From: Leuctra nigra
Lineage: Eukaryota; Arthropoda; Insecta; Plecoptera; Leuctridae
Assembly (NCBI GenBank): GCA_934045905.1
Contig: OW203769.1
Coordinates: 23,095,705-23,159,704, forward strand
Reading direction: 5' to 3'
Length of the DNA: 64,000 nt
The notes below the pieces were generated by a model. The model had not been told where the DNA came from, searched no databases, and saw only the letters and a program-made list of their open reading frames with translations. Positions 13,901 to 28,900 of the stretch are shown here, in pieces; the stretch's first letter is position 1; each line of letters starts with the position of its first letter. Made by a program: the position numbers and the translations under genes.

Positions 13901-16900
13901 GGTCATTCGTGAAGATAGGTTGGAAAGATCTTTTACTTCACCTGTGATTGATCTGTTCCCAGTTAGGTGAAATTTCTGGAGTAGGTACCCAATGAATTAA
14001 TCGAAGTGGATAGGTACCTGTTACACTTCAATATTAGTGACTTCAATGCATTAGATAGTTCTGTCACAATAGTTAGCTCATTATTCATTTTCTTGTTTGC
14101 TGCTTTGAAATTTGTATCTGTCCAATAGATGTTATTTAATTTGTGTCAGTAGGTAAAAGTTACTAAAGTTAGGGCAGATTCAACAAACTTGTGGATTAAA
14201 TTCAACTTTTTCAATCATTTTGAAGTATCTGTTTGTCTCTGCCGCCAATTTAATCCATTGTTTAGTTCTTCCAGCATAGCTTAACTTTGGTAATATTGGC
14301 TCTTAGCAGTGTTTTCCACAATATTTTGTTATTTTACAAAGGAACGTGTTTGACTGTTTGCAGGTGTCGCCACCTAGCAGCGAGGCGAGTCCGTGTCCCT
14401 CCCCGCTCCCCGTGCCTCCGACGGACTTCCTCTCCATCTCGCCGCTCCCCGACCTGCGTCGCGACTCGACAGGCTGCGACGACCTGCTCACTCGCCTGCC
14501 GGTGCCGACCATGTTCGCCGACGGCCGACCACTGGCCGACGACGAAGACATCAAGCGCTTCCTACCGCTGGATGACACGACTGAGACGAGTGACGAAACG
14601 GTATCGGACGACACTGTCCGCGCCAACCGCCTCTCGGACAATGCGGAAGACGAGATACTGGAATCCCGTTTTGACCACGAACTGGGGGAGTTCGTGTTGA
14701 AGCAGATATCCAGCTCGGAATCGATCAACGTTCGAAGCTTCGAGGCGCCGGATTACGCCGACATCGCTCCGACTTATCAGCACTTCCGATCACACAGTCT
14801 GGTGCCGCCAAGCCAACCTCCCGAGCCTAGCTTACCTCGCTGCAGTTCCATGGCATGCCTCGACTCAATCGCTCACATCGACTCGCCCGAGACCTCGGAG
14901 CCGACCTTGAACAGCCGATCCGAGCCGGGAGAGAATGGCTTGTGCGAGTCGTCTGCTCAGGATGACTCGAGCTCGATACTCGGCATTCACCTGTCGTTCC
15001 TCGATCACGAGTGCAGCCTCGGCGAGACGTCTTCCAGTGCGGATACGTGCGACGAGCAAGAGCTCAGACTTGTGAAGGGATGTTCACTTGCGAGGTTCTC
15101 GGAGGGCAGCGATATCGGTCGCAAGTCCGTCTACAGGCACATCCGAGCACCAAAACCTGCGTCGGACAATCTTGAGCCAGACAAACCAGTGGAAGAAGCT
15201 ACTTCCAATGAGAAAACCAAAGAAGACTGTGGGTTGCTGACAGCTAAGTTGCCGGACACTGACACATCTAAAGAAAGGATGCCGTTGTTATTGGTGCCGA
15301 AGATTGATTCTGAACACAAGGAAGAAAGTGGGTTTTTGACAGCAAAATTTGATAATGATAGGTCTAAGGAAGGCTACGGTTTGTTTCCGCCGAAACAAGA
15401 AACGGGTAAGCCCAAGGAAGGCGGTGGTTTGCTTATGGCTCGACATCTAGATGTCGTTAACATCACAATCCAAGGTTCAAACAACAACATATGCGTAGGA
15501 TCCAGCAGTGACCTCGACGTTGATTGTAGAAAACTCTCGTTCGCTGCAGAAATGCTGAGAAAGCATTCCTTCGGAGGAGAGAGCGGAAGGAAACAGTCAT
15601 ACAGTGGAGAGTGCGGGCGAAAGCAGTCATTCGGAGGAGAGTGCGGACGAAAGCAGTCGTACGGAGGAGAGTTTCGCATCAACCGGGAAGTGTCCACGGA
15701 AGACGAGAGCAAGGATTTCCCCGAGGTCATCAGCTTCATCGTGGAGCCGCCGTCCCCCGTTTCGTCTCCCCCTGGACGACATCCGCTGCAGATGGAGGAC
15801 GATGACGTTGTCTTCAGGAGATCCAGCACCGGCAAGTGTGAGTAGCGTGTTCTAGCTTTACTCATACTCTTAGGTCACTGGTGTGCCATGGTAAATACTC
15901 ATCCATATGTCATACTTTAAATGATGATTGTGGATGCATGATCTTAGACAAACAAATCTTTGTAAATTCTAAAGTAAATAGACAAGATTCTTCAGTGATA
16001 CATTTTTTGTTTGTATATACCTACTACCTAGGTTATCTTTTTCAATTTTAAGCTTGATGATCAATTACCGTATTTATTTGAATACAAGCCACACCAAATA
16101 GGTATAAGCCTCAACCCGGTTTTAAGAGGTGTTTTTCAAAAAACACTATGTTGTACTTGTACTAGTGTGGAATACGCTGTATACGAACATGAGCCAATTC
16201 CTATGGTTTGAAGAAGGTAAATTACCTGAGTCTTATTCAAGAGGTATTAATACTGACCTCACACTATTTCGGCTTCATATATTTCTGTACATCAGAGGTA
16301 GAAAGTCTGAAGTCCAGTTCAATTATTCTTGAGGTCAGCTCAAAGCCTACCTAACTCTTCCTTCATCCATTCATTTGATAAGATTGACACCAGTAATTTT
16401 GTAAGAGAATACTTCAACCCATAAAAAACACTCCGTGTAAAAATACCAGCCAAGTCTCTTCAATTAAAAAAAAATAGAAGAAATCTAAAAATTCAGCACT
16501 GAAAAGTAGTGATATCAAAAAATTGGCCAAGTCAAAACTTTTCAAAAAATACTTGGCGCATCGTTCATATAAATAGTATAGAAGTAGGCAGGAAATGAAA
16601 TGTACTCATCTACACATGTCCTAAAAAAACGATGCGCCAAGTATTTTTTGAAAAGTTTTGACTTGGCCAATTTTTTGATATCACTACTTTTCAGTGCTGA
16701 ATTTTTAGATTTCTTCTATTTTTTTTTAATTGAAGAGACTTGGCTGGTATTTTTACACGGAGTGTTTTTTATGGGGATATCACTCCTTTTTTCAGTTTAT
16801 TATTACAACTTGTAACATATTGTGGCACCAAAGATTATAATTCTTTTAAAAAATAAGATTTTGTTATTTGGTTGCTAAGAAAAGTTGTGCTTGTTACTGT

Positions 16901-19900
16901 GTTAATGCTATAAATAATATGTTACAAAGTATAGCAAAAGTTTCGTTCCAATCGGTCCAGCTGTTCTCGAGTTACGGCATCACTTCCGGTTTTCAAAATG
17001 GCGGTTGACATCACTGCCACCTAAAATTTGTTTCTATAAATGTTATGTATCATTATAAGCCTTCTGAATATGTTTTTTTATTGCATGAAGAGGTGATTAG
17101 TATGTTTTTCATTTTTATTACGTCATTTCCGGTTTCGGTAATAGTACAATTCTATTTCAACTATTGATATTCCACATAGATGACCTTCTAAATCGAATGG
17201 CGATAATTTAGTTCTAATCGGTCCAGCCGTTTTTGATAAATGACGTCACTTCCGGTTTCAAAATGGCGACTACCGGTTTGATTTATAAAAAGGCACCTCA
17301 GACGCCAAAAGTGCACATGTGGTAAAAATGTCAGATCGATCGGCTAAGCCGTTTAGGCTGTGGCGGTGATAGCGGTGTTTCCTGATATCATTATCATCAT
17401 CATCAGATAGGTTTTAAAAGGGGTGTAATTTCACTGTTTTCACGGCCCTCTAGCACGCAAATGGCATAACCTATTGTTCCCAAATTTAGTATATGGAGTG
17501 GGGTGGGCCATAGCTCGAAATTAAGATATTTCACAACAATGTGAGATTTTCCAATTTTATGATCCAGTAGGCCAAAAATGCCATGTTGTTGCTTACAGTA
17601 AAAGTGGTTGGTCTGCTCCTCAGTTTATTAGGCATTTACAGTATGTTGAGTGCGTGTGAGTGTACGGTACGACTTGGCTGGGTGGAGCGACCGCTCCACT
17701 AGATATAACTGTATTAGTTGACTTCAGTCAAACAAGTGATATATCATGATTTCATGATTCCATAAGTGTGCAACTCAAAATCAAGAAAATATTTCGGGCC
17801 TAAAGCATAAAATCTTTATCTAGTTAAGAGGTAGGTACTGAGGTACAGATTTTATGCTTTTATTTCTTCTTATTTCCATTGTTTTATTATTATTATCAGT
17901 GTGTTCTTGCATATGACTTGTATAGGTACCAGACCAATATAAATTGAATTGATTCTTATTTGAATGTGAAAGGCTGTGATTTGCAAGTTCCGACATTGCG
18001 ACACGTTGTGTTTCAGTGACTCCGAGCGCGAGTGTATTCGGCCTGTCGTGTTCCCCGGCGGCGACGCGACGCATCTCGAGCGGCTCGCTATTGAAAGCTC
18101 CCGACGGAACACCGAGCTCAGCCCACTTCTCTGAGAGGAGCAAGTCGATCAGCGACGATCAACGCAGACAGCTGCCCATCATCAACCCTCTCGTGCGCCT
18201 TCCGATGTGGCCCAGTGAGTAGTTCCTGCAAAGCAAATTGAAATCATAGGCTTCTATACATAAGAAGAATAGTGTGTCCACTGCATGCAGTTGCTATGTT
18301 ACCCAGTGTACACAATTTTGTAATTGAAGGCGAGACTTAATCTGATTGACGCAACCTCCTTGATGCATTGCGGCAAAAAGTTGAACTAGAAGAAGACTTT
18401 CCGAACTCCAAAACAACAGGCAATGTTAGTATGTTCTCTATTCTGCCACTACGGTCGCATCATACCAAAAAGTAGGTCGTTGGTGTTACACGTTTTGCCA
18501 TGAAGTGGAGTCACCGTCCATTCTATGTATACAAGGCTGTGATTTTCTTTCCACTCTGGTTCCTGTGTCTGTTCTTCTCCCTCTCAATTCCTTAATTATT
18601 GTAAAGTTATACTTGATAGCTAATTGTTTGATTTTGTACTGCAGAAGGAAAAGAGTAGGAGGAGAATGTGTTATGAGGCTGTGGGCTTAGCAAAATAGCC
18701 ATTTCTACAGCCCTGGTTTTGTAATAACTGCTTGCCAATTGTTTTCAAAATTTTACTGTTTAGTGAATGCGTGCCTGCAGTGAGGTTCGTTTATTTTGTT
18801 AAATTTAGTAGCAGCGGTACCAAAATGACAAAAAAATACTTCTATTCGCTCCTCTGATGCAAGCATTTGTTGGCTTTTTGTGGTTTTCATTATCTTATTG
18901 GCTGCATTGCATAGTACGTACTTCACAGCAGTTATGCTACATGCAACATGTGATTAAATGTCACAAAATGTAATGTAGGACAAATAACTGGTTCATTCAC
19001 ATGCATTTGTAGAAAATTTTATAGATACAAATGGTAGAAATATGTCCTCTGGTGGGTGATTGGCTAAGTATTTCCTTGTGTTTAGATGTAAGTGGCGCCG
19101 GTCTGATCAGCAAGGTTCTGCTGGCCAACGCAGATGCTCTGTGTGCCGCAGTCTCCCCACTCATGGACCCTGACGAGACCCTCATGTGAGTCAAACAAGT
19201 CACTTCTCTCATCTTTAGTATTTCAAACGGTCATAATTTCTTTTTTAACTTCTAGAACAGTCCTGAGAGGGATTCATATAGAAAGAAGTTGCACTTTTTC
19301 ATAGCTTGATATAAGTGAAAATTCTTACATATTTCAATGTGTGTGTTGCATTTACAGCAGCAATGTTCTTTGAGTTGCATAAATCTTTTTTTTTTTTTCA
19401 AAACCCTGTTTCCAAAAAAACATTTGATGACGAAATATATTTTATTCTCTACCATTTGGTTGTCTGTCCTAACTTCCAGGATAAGTATCTACGTCGGTGT
19501 TGAAAACTACGAAAATTTATTTTTAAATAATAATTCTGACTTACTTCAACATGTTCTCTTTCCGATTTTTTTGGTCAAAGGACGAAAATCTAATACTTTG
19601 TTTAAAAGTGTTTCACAAAAAGATACAGCAACCTGCAAAAAATTAGTCTGACTGTTAGAAATATCAAGTACTGATAGTCGTGTGTCCTCCAAATGATAAT
19701 AATGCGTGATTGACGAGACTGCTGTGTTGCAGGGAGGGCTTCTACGAGCGCTCCGTCATGAACAACTACTTCGGCATCGGCATCGACGCCAAGATCTCGC
19801 TCGACTTCCACCAGAAGCGCGAGGAGCATCCGGAGAAATGTCGCTCCAGGGCCAAGAACTACATGTGGTACGGCGTTCTCGGCAGCAAGGAGTGGCTTCA

Positions 19901-22900
19901 GGTTCGCACCTGCACTTTTGTTTTTCTCACTTTGTTTTTGTCGACGCCAGTTTTTGTACAATCTATTGAACTTGATCTACACTGTTTGCAATGTCGAATT
20001 TTATATTCACTGATCAAACTATTTTATAGACTGTTATGTTGCTGTTTTCAATTCTCTTTGTACTTATACTGGCTCCTTACTAGGGATGTAAAATTTCCGG
20101 AAAAATAAAATTTTGAAAATTTCCGGAAATATTTCCGGAAATTTTGGAAATTTTCCGGAAATATTTCCATAGGCTATAACAGGCGTTATGTTCACTAGAC
20201 AACACATTTGAGAGTTTGTATGCATGATGAAATGTGCAGTGTAAAGGAAATTTTTCTTTATAACCAATGAGTACAATTTAGTAACTTTAATATTGTTTTC
20301 GGAGTGAGAAACCCATTTAAAAGCAATGAAACCTCACGGTTTACAAAATGTTATGGAAAGCACTAAAACATTCACTGTATTTTTCCAAAAATACATACCG
20401 ATTCTGATATCTTGGCAGTAACAAGATTTAAAAACGATGATACGAAACAAACCTCACAGTAGGTACACCCCTTGATTGCAAAAGCTCAAGTTATTCTAGG
20501 GCAATTCCACGCCAAAGCAAAAAAAAAATTTGAGGGTACGACTCTGATTTTGTTCATAATTGGTAGGTATACTACATGTTAGGAAGTAGAAATGAACACA
20601 TGTCTCTTTCAGCGTTTTTTTTCCATATTTTGAACGGGGTCCGAGAAACGGGCCCTTTAAAAAGTCATTTTCTGGTGGGCCTTGCTTTCTTAAAACAATT
20701 TTATATTTATTACCGTTAATGATAGAGACTTCATTTTTTTTTAAGGAATGAAGATCATAAAATTAATAATTTGAGTATAATTTTATGTGGGCCCAAAAAT
20801 GAAAAAAGGTGGGGGGATGCACAAATTTGTCCTTAAAACAACCCCCACCTAAAAATAATTTTTAATAATTTGTAAAAAAATGTGTATCCTAATAATTGTA
20901 TATTTAACGCGATTCGAGCGATACCACGTGACTAAAAATATAAATCACGTTATTGGCGAAACTACTGCACTCAAAGAGTCGGGAGGGAATTTTTCTCATT
21001 CAGTAAGTGATTCTACAACTCACTGTATCTTTTTTGACACATTATTGTTGTACCGTAAAATTTTGACTTTTTTATTTTTGAAAATAAACATATTTACTAC
21101 GGCCACGATTCAAGCCCAACCATTCACACTACAGACTTCCACGAGGGCTCATTTTGTTCACAAATAATAGGCGGATGTCATGATGGCCCCCAAATTTCGA
21201 TAACTTCATTCCTATTTCGACAGTAGCTTCTACTAAATCAGTAATATTTGACTATAAAATCTGGTATGTTATATATATTTTTTTGGTAAAAATTGAAACA
21301 AAAAATTAGAAAATGGGGGCCGTCAGCTCATAACTAGATATATCGAATGAATATTCTCAGCAAGTTTCGTGTCATTCAGATAAACGGTTTTGTCTATTCT
21401 TGGTCCAAAGTAACGTGCATTTTACAAGTTTGAAAACGTCCCGGATTTTTTTGTGGCGCCTAAAAACGACTAATGTCACTTGAAATCATATGTTACTAGC
21501 TCCCTCTTACGAAATATGAAGAAAATTAAACTTGGAAGTTATGCGGTATAATGTAAAAATAGTAGGTACTAGGTTTTTGTATTATATTCCACAACTTATT
21601 AATAGTAGATCATGAGCAAGCCGAACGAGACCCTTCCCACCCTACCACGGAAGGTTTAAAAACTGTTTTGGGTACTTCCAAAGTATGCATTGCAAAAACT
21701 ATTTTTTTTCGGAAAAATAGGAAAAATAAATTTCGGAAAATTTCCGGAAATATTTCCATTTCCGGAAATATTTCCGGCTCACATCCCTACTCCTTACTCA
21801 ATAAAATTATTTTGTTACAGTAACTCGTTAAGTTGTTACGATACTACCCAAGACTACCTACCTACACTGATACTATGTACTAGCAGTCTAGGGTGAAATA
21901 ATAATAATAATAATCCATCCCTGGTTCCAATTTAATGGGTCAGGGGGTGGGTATTCCCACCAACACTAGGGCCGCAGGACTCCTGGAAACCGGCTGGCCA
22001 CGCCTGGCGTTTCCTCCTCTTCTTCCTCCTCTTCTTCTTCTTCCACTTCTAATTGTTCCACAAATTCCTTCCACCATGTTCTGTCCTCCCACTGTCTCTC
22101 AGCCTCCAACTCACTCCACCTTCCTCCTCTCTCCAACACATCCTCCTTGATCAGTCCAATCCACCTGTCTCTTGGTCGCCCCACTCTCCGAGTTCCCCCT
22201 GTAGCCGCTTCAAACACCCGCCTTGGCACTCTATCGGTTCCCATCCTCTTCATGTGGCCGAACCACCTAAGCCTCTCTCTTCCCAGCTTGAACACCAATC
22301 TTTCAACCCCAAGCTCTTTTCTTATCTTCCTACTTTGGATCCTATCCATTCTTGTCACCCCCTTCACACTCCTCAAAAACTTCATCTCAGCTGCCTGTAG
22401 CTGATTCATTTCCTTTCCACCTGCTGACCACGTCACTGCCCCATATGTTAGAATTGGCAGGAAATACATCTTGTACATAATGATCTTGCAGACTTGTGGA
22501 AACTTCTCATTCCACAGCAACTTCCTCACTGCTTGATAAAATGCCTCTGCTTTCTTTCTTCTTTCTTGTATTTCTCTGTCTACTTTAGCCTTGTTGGTGA
22601 GCAGGCTACCCAGATACTTAAACTCTTCCACCTCCTTCAACCATCCCTCTCCAAGCTTGATCCTAGCATGACCGTGTTTAAGCTTCTTTCTTTCCATTGT
22701 CATTACTTCACTCTTCTCTTCGCTTATTCTCAAACCCATCTTCTCTGTCTCTTCACTCCACTTATCAATCTTTAACTGCACTTCCTCCCTAGTTTCTCCC
22801 CACACCACCACATCATCCGCATGTAATGAAGATAAACCAGATGTGGGGGAAGTATTTTGAGAATCTTTTAAATGTAAAAAAGGATCTTAATGTATCAATG

Positions 22901-25900
22901 GGTGAAGAAGAGCTGCAGATTGGAAGTGAAATGGAAGACAGTGAGGGCGAAATGAAACGGAAATTTTCCAATATCCATAAATGTTTACATTCTTAATGAT
23001 ACCAGTAGTAGGCTATATGCATATATTTACAGATAGTTATATGGGCATCTCTCACCCCCCCCCCCCCCCCCCCCCCTCTCTTGGAACAGAATCTGTTGCA
23101 CCTTAGCTTAGAGCATTAGATCAGAAATCCAAAGACGTGGGTTAAGATGCAAATGTTTGTGTCCTGCAGAAGACGTACAAGAACTTGGAGCAACGCGTGC
23201 AACTGGAATGCGACGGCCAGCGCATCCCCCTGCCGTCGCTGCAAGGCATCGTGATACTGAACATCCCGAGCTTCATGGGCGGGACCAACTTCTGGGGCGG
23301 GACCAAGGAGGATGACTGCTTCCTGGCGCCCAGCTTTGACGACCGCATCCTCGAGGTGGTCGCCGTGTTCGGATCTGTGCAGATGGCGGCATCGCGCCTC
23401 ATCAATCTCCAGCATCATCGCATTGCCCAGTGCTCATCCATTCAGATCAACATCCTCGGCGATGAGGGCGTACCCATACAGGTCAGCCTCACGACAATCT
23501 TCTTCATTAATTTACCTGACCGTATTGATCCGAATATAGTGCAATGTTGTTTTTTTCAATTTTTTAGTTTTCAAAACCCAAAACATACTATATTAGCACT
23601 CTCAGAAATTCAATGCAGTTTTATGTTTGAATTTCAAGCCATAATTGTCACATTTTTTCGGGGCTATGCCCCGGATCTGATCCCTCATTGTCTTCATCGA
23701 AACCGTTGACCCTCCTCTCCGAGTAATGTCTCCGGAGAATCGTATTCTTTTGTGGCCCGCCATCATATTTAAGTTAATATAGTTTTTTGGTTGCACTTAA
23801 ACCAAAAAATTTGCCCAGGCCTGGAATAAAGGAACATTTTCCTGTGAATGCAGCCATGTAACATGTTTGTTTTGACCAGGTGGACGGCGAGGCTTGGATA
23901 CAACCGCCCGGCATGATCCGTATCATCCACAAGAACCGGATGCAGATGCTGTGCCGGAACCGGTCCTTGGAGGAGTCGCTGAAGAGCTGGGAAGTGAAAC
24001 AGAAGTCGAGCGTGGCGACGCCGCACGGCGCAGCGCAGACGTCACAGCAGACGGTGAGCGCAGACGGGAAGCCGTGTCCGTTCAGCGTGGAGGAGAACCA
24101 GCTGCTGCTCGGATTCATCGAGTCTGCCACCACGCTGGTCAAGTACGTCAAGCTGCTCACCATCAGTCATCCCTCCATCGAGGCGGAACTCTATCAGCTG
24201 GCGGCAATGACGTCGGCGCACATGGAGAAGGTCCATCCCGGAGGAAAGATCGTCGATGGGGTGAGCGGCATAGATTTTCTAAGTTATGAAGATAGAATGC
24301 ATGCGAAATAATTGACTATATTATGTGAAGCAAGTGAAACACGTTGCTTTGAATGTTAAATTAGATGAATCCATTGTGCAATTCCGCATGGCGAATGTTT
24401 TCAACATACTCGAGAATAGGCCACCAGCTCTCGGTGAATCTCTGTTTATTTTGTTTGTTGTCGAGTTGTTCAAAATATTTTATTGTAGTATGTGAAGTGA
24501 ACACGTTATCAACAAAATTAAAAACACTTAGTATGAAGAGAAAACTAAATTAAAAAAATAAAATATTATTAATTTATAAATGTTCATAACTGTGTAAAAT
24601 TATTAGAACTAACCAGAGATAAATATGAACATGTGATTTGCTTGGGGGATCTGAATGTAGACTGGTTACATGACACGATCGAGAAAAGAATGCTATCAGA
24701 TGCACTGGAGAACCTGGATATGCTACAGATAGTGGACTCGCCTACTCGTATCACTAACAACTCAGCAACTATATTAGATCTCATAATACTATGTAACAAC
24801 AACCACTTTATGTCACATTGTCAGCTTGCACCTCCGGGACATGGTGACCATAATGTAGTACACTTCAGATATAAAATAGGTGTTCAGAAAACAAAACCGA
24901 AGTATATAGAATACAGAAATCTCAAGGGGATTAACGTTGAGATGTTTAAAAAAGAGGCAGAGGAAATTCAGTGGGGTGATATTGACCAACTTCCAGATAT
25001 CAATGAAAAGGTGACCCTTTTAAATAAATTAATTGTACAACTTGTTGATAACCATGCGCCACTGACGAGGAAGAGATTTACAAAACCTCCCGCCCCCTGG
25101 ATGACTGATGATATTATAATTGCAATTGGAGAAAAAGATAAAGCTCATGCTAAAGCCCGAAAGACCAAGAACAACATTGACTGGGATACATATAGGAATC
25201 TAAGAAATTTGATAAATCGTGACATCGGGGCAGCAAAAAGAATGCATTTCACCAAACTGAACTCATTAAACAATTCAAATAAATGGAGTTTTTTAAAGAA
25301 ATCTGATGTGACCAAATCGGAGGGAGATAAAAGTCTACCAGGTCACTTATCGGACCCCAATGAACTTAACTTACACTTCATACAGATAGGATCATCACAA
25401 GATTTCCAGAAAGACATACAAAATCAAATCGATGAGCTAAATGCCCTAGAACCTGAGGAACGATTTTACCTACAACCAGTAAACCAGGATGTAATCTGTA
25501 AAATCATTAGTAAAATCGAAACAAAAGCCACTGGCACTGATAATATTAATATCACAATCATAAAACTTGTCCTCCCCTACTGTTTGAATGTAATCACAAA
25601 CATCATTAACTATGCAATAATGTCATCAACGTTTCCTGACCTATGGAAAATTGCAATTGTAATTCCCCTTCCAAAGGTAGCAAACCCTCTTCAAATAACC
25701 GATCTGAGACCAGTTAGCATCCTCCCAACATTCTCGAAAATCTTGGAAAAGATAGTGTATCAGCAAACAATAGGATATGTTGAAGAAAATAATATAATTC
25801 CTAGAGAACAGTCCGGTTTCAGGACAGGATACAGCTGTACTACATCTTTACTTGATATGTCGGATGAGATTTTGCACAACATGTCAAACAAGGGTATCTG

Positions 25901-28900
25901 CTTGCTCACCTTACTTGATTATTCCAAAGCCTTTGATACTATTCACCATCGACTACTGCTAGCCAAACTAAGAGCGCTAGGCTTTTCTAATCTTACAAAC
26001 AAATTCTTCACTAGCTATTTAGAAAACAGACAACAAGTAGTCAAGGTTGAAGCAAATGGATCTGCTTTACAGAGCAAATTACTCACTATTGCTAATGGGG
26101 TACCCCAAGGATCCATATTAGGCCCACTTCTTTTTAATTTACATGTGCATGATCTACCTACTGTGGTAGATCATACCAAAGTCTGCCAATATGCAGATGA
26201 TCTACAATTATTTATCTCATGTAATGATGTCAAAAACATTCTCAAAAGCATAGAGGAGCTCAACAAAGACTTGGCTTCAATTGAGATCTATTCTAAAAAA
26301 AATGGCCTACGACTTAACCCTACAAAGTCAATATTGGTACCTTTAGGTAAGCCAAACAGTGTAAAGGCCCTAGATAAAATCGATGACATCAACCAAATGG
26401 TGAGATTAGGCCAGGTAGTCATCAAAAAGGTTGATAATGCCAGGAATCTAGGTGTTTGGTTCGATACGGATATGACCTGGAAGGTTCATGTAGATAAGTG
26501 CTGCAATAAAGCTTTCGGTGTTATTAGATACCTCAACAGATTTAAGAAATACTTACCTATAAATACTAAGAAACTTCTTGCTGAATCTCTAGTTCTATCG
26601 ATTTTTTACTTTTGTGATGCAGTATACATGGGAATAAACAAAACCACGTCCCAGCGCATACAAAAAATACAGAATTCATGTGTACGTTTCATATTAAATA
26701 CACCCTTCAGGGAACAGATCTCTCCTCATCTTATCAAACTTGGCTGGTTAAACATGGAAAACCGCAGAATACTACATCTTGCAACTTTTATGCATAAATT
26801 GATAAATACCAAGTCACCAGCCTATCTTTATGATAAAATTCAACTCTCTAGAGATTTACATAATCACCATACACGACAAAATAATAACCTGGTTTTCAAT
26901 CATCACAACTCTGTATCCTCTTCTTCTTTTTCTATCAATGGACCGAGGATATGGAATAATTTACCATCAACCTTAAAAGATACCTCGTCCGTATTAATTT
27001 TTAAATCTGAATATAAAGCTTTATTGCTGAGAGAACAAGAGAAAAAAATAGTCCTAAAAGAGTTGCCAAAATATAAATGACCTCTCTGGCCTGTCTTATA
27101 TATGTCAATTTATTTTTACTTGCTATTCTTGTTATTCATGGCATTGTATTGAATTATCGACTGACTGTTCATCATTATTAACATTATAACAATGTACATG
27201 TACTGCCTACAAATAATTAAGATATTTTTATATTTTTTACCTACTATTATTATCCATATTAGGATAATATTATATTACTTGATTCCAGTATCTCAAATTT
27301 TCTTATGTTTAGTATTTATTTAATTTTAATTTAATTTTATTTAATCTAAGTCAATTACTGAGTGCTACAAATTGTTATGTATTCATAGATATTATTATTA
27401 GGTATAGGTAAAGTAAAGGTTATATGGAAGATCAGGCCCAATGTCTGAATATCGCCTGTTTGTATTGTATTGTACCTATAATTTCAATGCAAATAAAGAC
27501 ACATAATAAATATATTTAGGTATAAATTTTTAAATTCGCAAAGTAAAATTTTATGCATGTACATTTTAACTGATCCCTACTTTTTAGAGTAGTAGGTATG
27601 AGATTTATTCTTTTGATGACGCATTAAGATCCACATTTTGTAATCTTCAGTTACTCCTTTGGTTTTAAAAAAAACAATGTAATTTCTGATATTTTTGTAT
27701 TTCTCACATTTAAGTGTGGGGCCATGAAGCAAGCTTGTATTTTCCAAAATAAAATTGTTTCACTTAGAAAGGTACAATTTTTTTCCATTTTGTACCTACA
27801 TAAAACGTTATGTGTAAAAAATCTTCCCAATGAGTAAGAAAATTCCATCGATTAATTATTAATATCTTTTTTGCCTCACAACTGTTTTTCCTGTTTATCT
27901 CCTAACTAACTGAATGGAAAGGAAAAGGCAATTTTAACTACACGACTCCTCAATTCCTGTATGTATTGGGACTTGATGGAGCTAATTTTCTGCAACTTCG
28001 TAAATACTATAAAACTAAATGAATTTTAAAAAGATGTAATTCTAAATGCTTGGTGTTGGCATTCAGCCAAACCTGCGTCCGCAAGTGACGGAGCTGGTCG
28101 GCGGCGCGCGCCAACTGTACGAGGAGGCGTGCAGCCTGCTGCGCGAGAAGGCGCACAGTCTGAAGCTGCGCGAGGACCTCGAGGGCAAGCTGAGTGCCGC
28201 GCTGGGCAACATGGAGATGGAGCTGCGCAAATGCGTCACATACGACAGCGTTGGGCTAGTGCACTTCCAACAACCCACCGCAGATGAGCAGGTAACTGTC
28301 CTCACAGTCCATGTAAGGTACCTGGGCTGATCAAAGACACCATATAAATGTATATACCGGGTGGCTAAAAAAAACGCACAATGGGGGAGACATCGCTGTG
28401 AAGAAACTACTTCATAGATCAGGCTGAAAATTTCACATAATATAAACAACATACTAAGGTATAAAATGTGAAAGTTTCAAAAACATTACTTTTGTGCGAC
28501 AAAAGTTACATCAGTTACAGCAGTTACGTCCAGAAAACGTGCATTGGTTGGGACGCTGTTAATTCAAATCTACGCATTATAACAATCTTAAAATCTCAAT
28601 TTTTATGCAAAATATATTGCCACCATTGGTGTAAAAATTTCAATAAATTTGAATAGACAACATCATAAACTATCAGAGCTCTCTGGCGGGAGAAATATCG
28701 GCGCGCATTGCCTATCGGGTACCTGGTTCAACCCAACCTGCAGTCTCTACGCGTAGTCTGTATACATCTCATATGATTAGGTATAAATTCAAGTCTGTAC
28801 GACATTGAATAAATGAAAACTATTTGAACAACTTGTTCTTAGATGTAAACAAATCCAATAATTACGAATAAAATATAATATCGGGACATTTCCAAATCAA

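Noticed and set aside
16129..16332. 67-codon plus-strand ORF in a DGK intron
   Set aside because: Unlike any family I know and in intron DNA; not supported.
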